NCBI RefSeq assembly: GCF_004138295.1
Contig: NZ_SCFM01000064.1
Coordinates: 1 to 33,956, forward strand
Source: Ectobacillus funiculus
GTDB taxonomy: Bacteria; Bacillota; Bacilli; Bacillales; Bacillaceae_G
Direction: 5' to 3'
DNA: 33,956 nucleotides
Positions within the stretch are counted from its first letter, which is position 1; each line of letters starts with the position of its first letter. This document shows, piece after piece, positions 8,211 to 15,688 of the stretch. The translations under genes were made by a program, and so were the position numbers. The notes beneath the pieces are model-generated. The model did not search any database. It was not told the origin of the DNA and saw only the letters and a program-made list of their open reading frames with translations.

Positions 8211-10019
8211 TTACCCCTCCAAAGTCTTCGTAGTAGGAATTCTCATGAGTATTTGCGTCCCTTGACCAGGTTCGCTTGTTATATCAAGGCCATAATCATT
8301 TCCGAAAGATAATTTAATCCTTGCATCCACATTCTTTACGCCGATGCTCCCTTTTGCTTCTAAAGGATAATCTATATTGGACTGCAGCTGCCCCTTAATC
8401 TCCTGTAACCGCTCTGCTTCTATCCCCATTCCATTATCCTTAATGACAATCTCTATATCCTCAAACACCTTTTGAACTTCAATCGATAATTTCCATACGC
8501 CCGTCTTCTTTTCAAATCCATGCTTAAAGGCATTTTCTACAATAGGCTGAATAGACAGCATCGGAATATAATCATGCTCGACCCCATCTTCGATAAAAAT
8601 CTCCGTCTCTATTTTTCCTTCAAAGCGCAATTCCTGTATATACAGGTAGTTTTTGATATGCTCCATCTCTTGTTCAATCCAAACTAAGTTCCCGTGCTTT
8701 CTCGTAATATAACGAAACATATCGCTTAATGCACTCACAACAGAGTAAATTTTAGGAACATTATGCGCCACAGCCATCCCGCCAACGAGCTGCAGCGTGT
8801 TATATAAGAAGTGAGGATTCACTTGTGCCTGTAAGGCCATAAATTGAGCACTTCTTTTTTCTACTTCATTTTTGTATTCCCTTTCAATTAACTCCTTAAT
8901 TCTATGAATCATAGACGTAAATCGCTTTTCAAGTAAACCAATCTCATCCCTGCTATGCACTTCAACTTTTACATCTAAATTATGATCCTCTACCTCCTGC
9001 ATAGCGCGTGCTAGCTCAATAATCGGCTTTGTCGTTCTAAGTGATATAACAATAGATAAACCAACCGTAAGAATAATAGAGAAAATACTAATAATAATTC
9101 CGTACGTGAGTGTTTTAATCGATCCGCTTAAAATAACTTTGTTGGGAATTACCTTGACAACAATAACCTCATTATTTACAGCCTTTTGAAAAAAGATATA
9201 AGCTTTTTTTGTTTTCAAATAAGAAGTATGATTCTTACTGCTATTTATTTGCTTGATCACCTTTGCAAAATCAACAGGCGGCTCTTCTACTTGGTTAGGA
9301 TTATACATAATATGCCCACTTCGATTTAATAGAAAAACAGAACTTTCCTTCTCTGATTCCAGCATATCTATGACACTGTCAATTAAGCTCCATTTCATTT
9401 CTACTGATATACCGCCAACGATTTTCCGATCTTCAAACCGAATAATGCTGCGAGTCAAAGTAAAGCTTTGTTTCACTTCATCACTTGTAAATCTGTAGGA
9501 TGAATTCGGTGCTAAATGAGCCCACTTAGAACCAGTAGTATCATCAATTTCATCAACCAAATAACTATCATCCCTTAAGGAATACACAGTATGATTTTCT
9601 TTTGAATACAACGAAATGGCCCCAATATGTTCAGTTCCATAATAGAAAGAAAATAACTTATCCTCAATATAGTCCCATGCATTATACTGCAAGGACAAAT
9701 CTCTCTTCGTATCACTAATACTCGGGACCAGCTTTTCATCGACTAGACTAGAGTATAAGAGTTTATCACTTTGCCTCACCTTTTCGTTTACATATTTTCC
9801 TGCTAACACAATTCTGGAGTGATTCGAGTTTACAATTTCCCTCTCAAAAGTACTTTGAGACACGTTAATTGCAAATATAATTAACAACAATAATGGCACA
9901 ATCATGACCACAAGCATGAGAACCATAAGCTTGTATCGTATACTACTTGCAATACGGCGATACAAATTTTGATGTAAAAATGTTATGAATGTGTTCCAGT
10001 TTCGTTTTATCTTCAACAT
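8211..10019 (-). CDS. YesM-type sensor histidine kinase
   Basis: The 602-residue protein has two membrane segments, about residues 31-52 and 303-327, flanking an extracellular Cache-like sensor region. A HAMP domain follows (RTTKPIIELARAMQEVEDHNL, about 328-380). The His_kinase motif is ALQAQVNPHFLYNTLQ with phospho-accepting His403. The HATPase domain has an N box PIVENAFKHGFEK, a G1 box IVIKDNGMGI and a GSIGVKNVDARIKL segment. It partners the response regulator that starts 4 bases after it. The start ATG has only a moderate ribosome site (AAGGGAAAG). A copy of the 134-bp-family repeat lies about 40 bases upstream, where the promoter would be expected. Confidence 0.94.
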   Translation of the reverse strand: MLKIKRNWNTFITFLHQNLYRRIASSIRYKLMVLMLVVMIVPLLLLIIFAINVSQSTFEREIVNSNHSRIVLAGKYVNEKVRQSDKLLYSSLVDEKLVPSISDTKRDLSLQYNAWDYIEDKLFSFYYGTEHIGAISLYSKENHTVYSLRDDSYLVDEIDDTTGSKWAHLAPNSSYRFTSDEVKQSFTLTRSIIRFEDRKIVGGISVEMKWSLIDSVIDMLESEKESSVFLLNRSGHIMYNPNQVEEPPVDFAKVIKQINSSKNHTSYLKTKKAYIFFQKAVNNEVIVVKVIPNKVILSGSIKTLTYGIIISIFSIILTVGLSIVISLRTTKPIIELARAMQEVEDHNLDVKVEVHSRDEIGLLEKRFTSMIHRIKELIEREYKNEVEKRSAQFMALQAQVNPHFLYNTLQLVGGMAVAHNVPKIYSVVSALSDMFRYITRKHGNLVWIEQEMEHIKNYLYIQELRFEGKIETEIFIEDGVEHDYIPMLSIQPIVENAFKHGFEKKTGVWKLSIEVQKVFEDIEIVIKDNGMGIEAERLQEIKGQLQSNIDYPLEAKGSIGVKNVDARIKLSFGNDYGLDITSEPGQGTQILMRIPTTKTLEG

Positions 10020-10056
10020 CGCAGCACTTTCCCTTATAAAAAATTATTAGTTCTAT

Positions 10057-10190
10057 TAAGAAAACTCATCGATTAGCGAGCCCTGCCTTTGGGCGAAGAC
10101 AGAGGCGTAATTGCACTTATACTTTATTCCTAAAATTTCTCACTACGTCGAATTGTCTTCCTGCTAGAAATTTATACTTTCTCAAAGTGT
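10057..10190 (+). repeat. Dispersed 134-bp-family repeat, copy B
   Basis: The full-length copy runs from AAGAAAACTCATCGATTAGCGAG to TTTCTCAAAGTGT, close to the tandem unit. The core GGGCGAAGACAGAGGCGTA is intact, and CACTACGTCGAATTG differs slightly from the array. It sits just upstream of the histidine-kinase gene. Confidence 0.9.
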
Positions 10191-10224
10191 TAAAACTAGA
10201 TCACTACTTAACTAGGAAACTAAA

Positions 10225-10267
10225 ATCGGGTAGGTGAGAGGATAGCATGGTCCCTCACTTACCCGAT
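10225..10267 (-). terminator. Terminator surviving behind the ChbG remnant
   Basis: A long stem, ATCGGGTAGGTGAG (10225 onward) with CTCACTTACCCGAT (to 10267), has one mismatch. On the minus strand it is followed by TTTTAG. It lies at the 3' end of the degraded deacetylase gene and overlaps its residual frame. Confidence 0.7.
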
Positions 10268-10483
10268 GCAAATATAAATAGAGAGTCGATTATCATGATT
10301 ACGCCCTCTGCAAATCCCGAAGGTCCCGCCAATGAATTCAATAATGTCTGAAGCTCCGAATCCTGGAAAACATCAAACTCAAATCTACAAACCTTCCAAA
10401 AGTAATATGCGGATTGCTTGATTCGTAGAGTAGCACATTCCGAAATCATCCCCGTTAATAATGAAACAACGTTCATTCATCAT
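10255..10483 (-). pseudogene. ChbG/YdjC-family carbohydrate deacetylase, internally deleted remnant
   Basis: Behind the ribosome site GGGGGAGAAGG an ATG at 10483 opens a frame reading MMNERCFIINGDDFGMCYST. This is the ChbG/YdjC N-terminus with its metal-binding DDFG motif. The frame hits TAG at 10385. In the neighbouring frame the sequence continues RFEFDVFQDSELQTLLNSL, which resembles the family C-terminus (REFE-x-L-TS-x-E pattern). The intact enzyme has about 250 residues, so nearly all the middle is gone and the ends are out of frame. Family members deacetylate chito-oligosaccharides or related acetylated sugars. A cre site upstream and a terminator downstream survive. Confidence 0.7.
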
Positions 10484-10502
10484 TAGCCTTCTCCCCCTTC
10501 AT

Positions 10503-10516
10503 TTAAAACGCTTACA
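10503..10516 (-). promoter_or_regulatory. CcpA cre-like site upstream of the ChbG remnant
   Basis: On the minus strand it reads TGTAAGCGTTTTAA, one mismatch from the cre consensus TGWAARCGYTWNCW. It lies 20 bases upstream of the remnant's start codon, so it would have given carbon catabolite repression of the lost gene. Confidence 0.55.
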
Positions 10517-10838
10517 TTCAAAAGTATCGTTAATACCTTCTAAAGCTCTATGTACTTCCCTTCATTTAAGAGACTATATTTCCTGACGTTCCTATTTTCA
10601 GTATAACTACACATAAACTGGAAACTCAATCTAAAGTTTTTTCCATGTTACATCAATGACAAAGAGATTACATTTTTTGTTTTCTACATAATATAACAAA
10701 TTACCACTATCCCCTCCTGTTATAGTAATCATAAACGGCATCTTTTTATAACTGTTAAACAATCTTTCTTCCCTTGCTTTCTTGTACGGATATATACATA
10801 TCTCAAATAAACTAGAAAAATTTTAGGAGGGGATTATA
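10517..10838. other. AT-rich intergenic stretch, no gene recognised
   Basis: Between the ChbG remnant and the plus-strand small gene I see no convincing coding sequence. TTGTACGGATATATACATATC near 10780 could hold a weak promoter for the small gene, but no clean -35/-10 pair is visible. Confidence 0.4.
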
Positions 10839-11165
10839 ATGAAAGGGAAATTTTTAATAGGTAATCATTCGGTTGTTGAAATGCGGATTAAATATTACAT
10901 GAAGTGCTTATTGGTAGAAACTCCTGAACACGTCATACAATATCTAAACAAACGTTTAAAAACATTTAAATGTATGTTAGAAAATTGCAATATGTATCCA
11001 AGGATTGTGGTAGTATCCGTACAAGATCTTATTAAGGAATATTCTTTAGATGTTATTCGTATTAAAGAATACATAAATAGGAAAAAAGATTATGATTCCC
11101 CGATTCGTACAATTAATGTAGGTTTTAACATCAAAACAGGTATGGAAGGTAATATAAGTTTATAA
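10839..11165 (+). CDS. Small hypothetical protein (108 aa)
   Basis: Unrecognised protein. GGAGGGG stands 6 bases before the ATG, so translation is likely. The product is basic, soluble and rich in Tyr, Lys and Ile, with no signal peptide or membrane segment. Predicted strands (RIVVVSVQDLIKEY) and helices suggest a small alpha/beta fold, which is only an impression. Its stop codon TAA (11163-11165) overlaps the first bases of repeat copy C, so the C-terminus may have been set or truncated by the repeat. No operon partner is visible. Confidence 0.6.
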   Translation: MKGKFLIGNHSVVEMRIKYYMKCLLVETPEHVIQYLNKRLKTFKCMLENCNMYPRIVVVSVQDLIKEYSLDVIRIKEYINRKKDYDSPIRTINVGFNIKTGMEGNISL

Positions 11166-11294
11166 AGAAAATTCGCCGATTCGCGAGCCCCGCTCTTGTT
11201 CGAAGACAGAGGCGTAGCTGCCCTGATACTTTATTCCTAAAATTGCTCGTTACGTCGAACTGTCTGCCAGCTAGAAATTTATACTCTCTGGTGT
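11164..11294 (+). repeat. Dispersed 134-bp-family repeat, copy C
   Basis: The copy runs from AAAGAAAATTCGCCGATTCGCGAG to GGTGT, with the core GAAGACAGAGGCGTAG kept. The first base pair block is altered (TTCGCC-GATT-CGCGAG). It begins inside the stop codon of the preceding small gene. Confidence 0.88.
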
Positions 11295-11565
11295 AAATTA
11301 AAAGATTGCATTCCTTACTAAAATTAGGCTCCTGACGTGTATATCAATCATGTTCACCGGATATAATTTTTATTAGCAGGAGCTAAAGCTTCTTAGACAA
11401 CTTCGACAATCTCCACTAACACAGTAGAACACTCAAAGCAGTATGAATGACCTTGCTAGTTACAAAAACCGACCTCCAGAAGAGCTTGAAATCCACAGTT
11501 TTTATTCTTTTGCAGCCTTTTAATTTCAGAAGGACTTATCTTTGAAAAAGAACAGGAGGAACCTC

Positions 11566-11724
11566 ATGTATCATAATACTGAGCCGCAACAATGGGTGAA
11601 TGACTATTTAGATTTGTACCTTTATGCAGGAAGAATAGGTGACCAATCTTGGCAACAAGAAATCCTCGCTAAATTAATAAACTTTTCAACAAACCAGCTA
11701 TCCAGATCAGCTATAACCTACTAA
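11566..11724 (+). CDS. Small hypothetical protein (52 aa)
   Basis: AGGAGGAACCTC directly precedes ATG 11566, so this start is preferred over an in-frame TTG at 11542. The product begins MYHNTEPQQWVNDYLDLYLYAG and is mostly predicted helix (QQWVNDYLDLYLYAGRIG, WQQEILAKLINF). It looks like one of the short soluble Bacillaceae proteins of unknown role. A terminator follows at 11753. Confidence 0.6.
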   Translation: MYHNTEPQQWVNDYLDLYLYAGRIGDQSWQQEILAKLINFSTNQLSRSAITY

Positions 11725-11752
11725 ATTGAACTCCTAACCCTAAAGTAAAATG

Positions 11753-11808
11753 TCTAGCCTATCTGTTTCCGTATAACATTAGGAGACAAATAGGCTAGGT
11801 ATTTTTTT
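11753..11808 (+). terminator. Terminator of the 52-aa gene
   Basis: CTAGCCTATCTGTTTCC (from 11754) pairs with GGAGACAAATAGGCTAG (11782 on), and ATTTTTTT follows. It is a good plus-strand intrinsic terminator. Confidence 0.8.
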
Positions 11809-12005
11809 ATGAAGCTAGTGCAAGAAGTATTTATTTTATATAAGATCTTCATCAACTATCCCCCATTCATGCTTTACATCCTAAATGTATGTAAGTGTGG
11901 GTAGAGCAAATAACCCCTAAAACTACCAACTACCCCAAATAGAGAAGAATTACCAAATTGATTTGAATGATTTACAAAGAAAAATGAAATTGCTAAATTA
12001 TAATA

Positions 12006-12020
12006 ATGAAAGCGGTTACA
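12006..12020 (+). promoter_or_regulatory. cre-like site downstream of a -10 box, before the AraC remnant
   Basis: ATGAAAGCGGTTACA matches the relaxed cre consensus WTGNAANCGNWNNCW. It follows a TATAAT box (11999-12004) that has no clear -35. Binding of CcpA here would block the promoter. Confidence 0.5.
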
Positions 12021-12057
12021 TATCATTGTAAATTTATTAGAAGGAGGGTGATTTGGC

Positions 12058-12750
12058 ATGGATATCTCTATTCTTGAAAAACAATTGCGAGAAATGAACA
12101 ATTATGAAAAGAAGTATTCAGGAACCCCTGAACAGCCAAAGCATTACTCCCACATGGATGAATCAGAACTTACTTTTTCTCCAGACCAGCAAGCACCCAA
12201 CATTGTACCAACAGATTACTTTTTTAAGCTTGATCAAAATGTTGTATTTTTAAAGCACCCTCGGTATGTTAAATTTACAGAACATAGGCATTCCTTTATT
12301 GAGATGAATTATGTGTACTCTGGTTCTTGTACACAATATATTGGTGGCAAAGAGGTCACTTTAAATGAAGGAGATCTCTGTCTACTTGATACGAATGTAA
12401 CGCATGCAATTGATAGCGCTTCCGAAAATGATATTATTATCAATATTATGATTCGAACAAGCTATTTCGACTCTGCCCTACTCCAAAGATTATCAGGAAA
12501 TGATTTATTAACGGACTTTTTCGTGAATTCCATTTACCAGCGAAAGAAAAACAGCCGGTATATACTGTTTTCGAAAGGTCAAGACCACAGACTCAAGGAC
12601 TTAATCAGACAAGCATTATGGGAATACTCTCATCCACAGCTTTGCTCCGTTGAAGCCATCAATTCCTATATGTTATTGATTTTTACTGAGCTGCTGCGGA
12701 TGTACCGAAAGAAGATTTTCCAAAGAACAAATTCTGGAAATGTATTTTAA
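12058..12750 (+). pseudogene. AraC-family regulator, C-terminal DNA-binding domain lost
   Basis: The frame opens at ATG 12058 behind GAAGGAGGGTG. It encodes an AraC-type cupin sensor domain: FTEHRHSFIEMNYVYSG with metal/ligand-type histidines, then GGKEVTLNEGDLCLLDTNVTHAI, and a helical linker to about residue 215 (AINSYMLLIFTELLRMYRKKIF). At this point normal members continue into two helix-turn-helix motifs of about 100 residues. Here the sequence switches to a penicillin-binding-protein reading frame, and the AraC frame ends after QRTNSGNVF. The protein cannot bind DNA as a normal family member. A truncated ligand-binding peptide could still be made. Confidence 0.8.
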
Positions 12751-13138
12751 CACAAATTTATACGGCGGGGATATATATGGAGTTGCCAAAGCGGCTGAGC
12801 GTTTCTTTGGATTGAGTCCTGATGAGCTTGATCAATTAACACTAGAACAAGCTGTACTATTAGCAGGAATTCCACAAAGCCCAAATAGATACATGCCAAC
12901 TGTAGAAGCAAACCTTGATAGAGCTGAAAAAAGAAGAAATATGGTTCTTCACTATATGAATAGACACGGATACATTTCAGAATCAGAAATGATTAAAGCA
13001 CAAAGTACACCTATTGAAGATACACTCAATATTCAAATGCCAAAAGCTAATAAATAGTAAGCAGTTGTTAATACAGTTATTAAAGAGGTACAAGAAAAAA
13101 CAGATGCTAACATTTTTGAAAATGGATTAGAAATTTAA
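12713..13138 (+). pseudogene. Class A penicillin-binding protein, transglycosylase-domain fragment
   Basis: From 12713 one frame reads RFSKEQILEMYFNTNLYGG, then YGVAKAAERFFG, LTLEQAVLLAGIPQSPNRYMP and AEKRRNMVLHYMNRHGYIS. These are motifs of the second half of a GT51 transglycosylase domain. After ANK the frame has TAG TAA, then resumes in phase with AVVNTVIKEVQEKTDANIF, the linker to the transpeptidase domain, before another TAA at 13136. The N-terminal membrane anchor, the catalytic glutamate half of GT51 and the whole transpeptidase domain are missing. An internal ATG at 12740 opens 105 codons but has no ribosome site. It is fused out of frame to the AraC remnant. Confidence 0.85.
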
Positions 13139-13262
13139 CCGATTCTCCATGAAGGATTAAAACCATTTGGGGTTTATGGACCACCAAAAGAAGATTGGAT
13201 TCATTTAGGAGTAGAAAATTCACCACTTTAAGAACATCATCTAATACGGGCTTATCTTGAAT
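13139..13262 (+). pseudogene. Unidentified coding debris
   Basis: In the same phase as the PBP fragment the sequence reads FGVYGPPKEDWIHLGVENSP, TAA, then EHHLIRAYLEYNR, TAA. The protein-like composition suggests the wreck of another gene joined to the PBP piece, but I do not recognise the family. Low confidence. Confidence 0.3.
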
Positions 13263-13271
13263 ATAACAGAT

Positions 13272-13388
13272 AAAGCAGACCCACCGATTGGCAAAGACAG
13301 AGGCAAAGTTGCACTTATACTTTGTTCCTAAAATTTATAACTACGTCGAATTGGCTTCCAGCTAGAAATTTATACTTTCTTACATTGT
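13272..13388 (+). repeat. Dispersed 134-bp-family repeat, copy D (second hairpin deleted)
   Basis: CCACCGATTGGC is followed directly by AAAGACAGAGGC, so the ~18-base GAGCCCCGCTCTTGGGCG segment of the array unit is missing. The remainder (GCACTTATACTTTGTTCCTAAAATTT to TTACATTGT) matches the family. Confidence 0.82.
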
Positions 13389-13389
13389 A

Positions 13390-13430
13390 AAGAAAACCCT
13401 CCCTACTTAGCCATAGAAGGGAGGGCTTTT
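13390..13430 (-). terminator. Terminator of the YxjG/YxjH-like gene
   Basis: CCCTCCC (13397-13403) pairs with GGGAGGG (13419-13425). On the minus strand the stem is followed by TTTTCTTT. It is 20 bases downstream of the gene's stop codon. Confidence 0.85.
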
Positions 13431-13451
13431 ACTGCTATTTCAAATCACTGT

Positions 13452-14579
13452 TTAGTTGTTTCCCCATACATCTTCAGCAATTTTAATTACATGTTTTATC
13501 TTATTCCATTGATCTTCTTCCGTTAATTTGTTTCCTTCTTCCGTACTTGCAAATCCGCATTGAGGACTTAATGCTAGGTTTTCTAGAGGAATATATTGAC
13601 TTGCTTCTTTGATTCGCTCTTTAATCAATTCAGGATCCTCTAGTTCAGGGAATTTAGATGTAATTAATCCTAAGATAACTGTTTGGTCATTACGCTTAAA
13701 GCTCTTTAATGGTTCAAAATCACCTGAACGTTGATCATCATATTCTAGGAAGAGTCCATCTACATTTAAGTTAGCAAATATTGCATCAGATATATTGTCG
13801 TACCCGCCACTTGTAATATATGTAGACCTGAAGTTCCCACGACAAATATGCATTGTAATTACCATATCAGCAGGCTTCTTGGAAATAGAATCATTTAAGC
13901 AACGTACTCTAGTATCGATAATGTCTTGTACATCCATGCCGAGTTTTTCAACGACTGCTTGTATACGTTCTTCGGAAACAAAATCAATCCAGGAAGTATC
14001 GTCTAATTGTAAATAACGGCAGCCTGCATCATAGAAAGCCTGAATTGCTTTTTGGTAAGCTGCTACTGTATCATTATAAAACTCCTCTTGGTTGCCGCTA
14101 TAATACTCATCACCTTGAATTCTAGTGAATAACATATTAGGACTTGGAATGGAGAACTTAGCCACTTGGCTTCCATCACCATATTGGTTAACAGCTTCTT
14201 TTAGGAACTTGAAGTGTTCTAGCATATAATGATTATTAAAGCCTACTTTACCAACTACTTTGATTGCCGTATTTTTTGTTTTGGCACCCTTGAAGTTACT
14301 TATATATTCCGTTTCAAACTCAACTATCCCTTCTAAACCTGATAAAAAATCTAAGTGCCACCACGAGCGTCTAAATTCGCCATCCGTGATTGATTTAAGG
14401 CCTACCTCAATTTGTTTTTGCACAAGCTTCGCAATCTCTGTATCCTCTACAGCCTTTAGGGCATCCTTATCGATTTCCTCATTCGCATAAGCTGTTCTTG
14501 CTTCTTTAATAGGCGCCGTTCTTAGAAAGCTTCCTACATGATCGGCTTTAAATGGAGCTTTCACTAGTGTTGTTGTCAT
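13452..14579 (-). CDS. YxjG/YxjH-like MetE C-terminal-domain methyltransferase family protein (375 aa)
   Basis: The protein has the cobalamin-independent methionine synthase (MetE) C-terminal barrel without the N-terminal MetE half. It starts KAPFKADHVGSFLRT, then has SITDGEFRRSWWHLDF, the zinc-ligand type motifs MVITMHICRGNFRS (His/Cys) and LSPQCGFAST (Cys), and LQLDDTSW. This pattern and length match B. subtilis YxjG/YxjH, annotated as putative methionine-cycle methyltransferases; the exact methyl donor is not established here. The ATG at 14579 is preceded by GAAGGAAATTC; codons upstream fall in the riboswitch terminator. The SAM riboswitch upstream ties it to methionine metabolism. Confidence 0.9.
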   Translation of the reverse strand: MTTTLVKAPFKADHVGSFLRTAPIKEARTAYANEEIDKDALKAVEDTEIAKLVQKQIEVGLKSITDGEFRRSWWHLDFLSGLEGIVEFETEYISNFKGAKTKNTAIKVVGKVGFNNHYMLEHFKFLKEAVNQYGDGSQVAKFSIPSPNMLFTRIQGDEYYSGNQEEFYNDTVAAYQKAIQAFYDAGCRYLQLDDTSWIDFVSEERIQAVVEKLGMDVQDIIDTRVRCLNDSISKKPADMVITMHICRGNFRSTYITSGGYDNISDAIFANLNVDGLFLEYDDQRSGDFEPLKSFKRNDQTVILGLITSKFPELEDPELIKERIKEASQYIPLENLALSPQCGFASTEEGNKLTEEDQWNKIKHVIKIAEDVWGNN

Positions 14580-14599
14580 ATTGAATTTCCTTCTTTCTT

Positions 14600-14640
14600 T
14601 AATAATCAAAAAACCCTCTTCTCAAAAATAAGAAGAGGGT
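14600..14640 (-). terminator. Riboswitch-controlled terminator before the YxjG/YxjH-like gene
   Basis: CCCTCTTCT pairs with AGAAGAGGG (14614-14622 and 14631-14639), then TTTTTT on the minus strand. Its 5' arm can instead pair with the 3' arm of aptamer helix P1 (AAGATAAGAAGAG), forming an antiterminator when SAM is absent. Confidence 0.88.
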
Positions 14641-14659
14641 AATTACCGTAATAGGTTCT

Positions 14660-14760
14660 CTTCTTATCTTCAAGCAAATCGCTCCTGGAATTGGCACAGT
14701 ACTTAAATAGTCCGCTGCCGAGGTCTCATAGGGCCAGTCCCTCCACCTCTCAGGATAAGA
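14660..14760 (-). promoter_or_regulatory. SAM-I (S-box) riboswitch aptamer
   Basis: On the minus strand, TCTTATCCTGAGAGGTGGAG, then GGGACTGGCCCTATGA, ACCTCGGCAGC, GTGCCAATTCC and a closing AAGATAAGA reproduce the ordered conserved blocks of the S-box aptamer. P1 pairs TCTTATC with GATAAGA. SAM binding is expected to free the downstream terminator and switch the gene off. Confidence 0.95.
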
Positions 14761-14804
14761 ATATTCAAAAGTATTTAACTAGACAAATATTTAACTTAGT
14801 AATT

Positions 14805-14833
14805 AAACTACACTTGTTTTGTTGCCCTGTCAA
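14805..14833 (-). promoter_or_regulatory. Promoter of the riboswitch transcript
   Basis: TTGACA (14828-14833, minus strand) is separated by 17 bases from TAGTTT (14805-14810). It lies 45 bases upstream of the aptamer. The -35 is perfect and the -10 moderate. Confidence 0.65.
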
Positions 14834-14844
14834 TAAGTTTTTTT

Positions 14845-15653
14845 AAAGAAAACTCGCCGATTGGCGAGCCCCGCTCTTGGGCGAAGACAGAGGCGTAGTT
14901 GCACTTATACTTTATTCCTAAAATTTCTCGCTACGCCGAATGGGCTTCCTGTTAGAAATTTATACTTTCTTAAAGTGTAAAGAAAACTCGCCGATTGGCG
15001 AGCCCCGCTCTTGGGCGAAGACAGAGGCGTAGTTGCACTTATACTTTATTCCTAAAATTTCTCGCTACGCCGAATGGGCTTCCTGTTAGAAATTTATACT
15101 TTCTTAAAGTGTAAAGAAAACTCGCCGATTGGCGAGCCCCGCTCTTGGGCGAAGACAGAGGCGTAGTTGCACTTATACTTTATTCCTAAAATTTCTCGCT
15201 ACGCCGAATGGGCTTCCTGTTAGAAATTTATACTTTCTTAAAGTGTAAAGAAAACTCGCCGATTGGCGAGCCCCGCTCTTGGGCGAAGACAGAGGCGTAG
15301 TTGCACTTATACTTTATTCCTAAAATTTCTCGCTACGCCGAATGGGCTTCCTGTTAGAAATTTATACTTTCTTAAAGTGTAAAGAAAACTCGCCGATTGG
15401 CGAGCCCCGCTCTTGGGCGAAGACAGAGGCGTAGTTGCACTTATACTTTATTCCTAAAATTTCTCGCTACGCCGAATGGGCTTCCTGTTAGAAATTTATA
15501 CTTTCTTAAAGTGTAAAGAAAACTCACCGATTGGCGAGATCCGCCCTTGGGCGAAGACAGAGGAGAGGCGTAGTTGCACTTATACTTTATTCCTAAAATT
15601 TCCGACTACGCCGAATGACCTTCTAGCTGGAAATTTATACTTCCCTACAGTGT
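14845..15653 (+). repeat. Tandem array of 134-bp structured repeat (five identical units plus one diverged)
   Basis: Units start at 14845, 14979, 15113, 15247 and 15381, each exactly 134 bp and identical by eye. A sixth, diverged unit runs 15515-15653 and carries a duplicated GAG (GACAGAGGAGAGGCG). Each unit begins AAAGAAAACTCGCCGATTGG and ends TTTCTTAAAGTGT. Inside are a perfect hairpin CTCGCC-GATT-GGCGAG, a second CGCTCTTGGGCG stem, a long-range pair GGCGTAG/CTACGCC and AAATTTCT/AGAAATTT. There are no spacers, so it is not CRISPR, and no open frame longer than a few dozen codons. Confidence 0.95.
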
Positions 15654-15688
15654 AAAAAAGTAATCCTTTAAGCATTTTATAGGGAAAT

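Noticed and set aside
14845-15653. CRISPR array
   Set aside because: The units are directly contiguous and identical over the full 134 bp with no variable spacers, and no cas genes are present.
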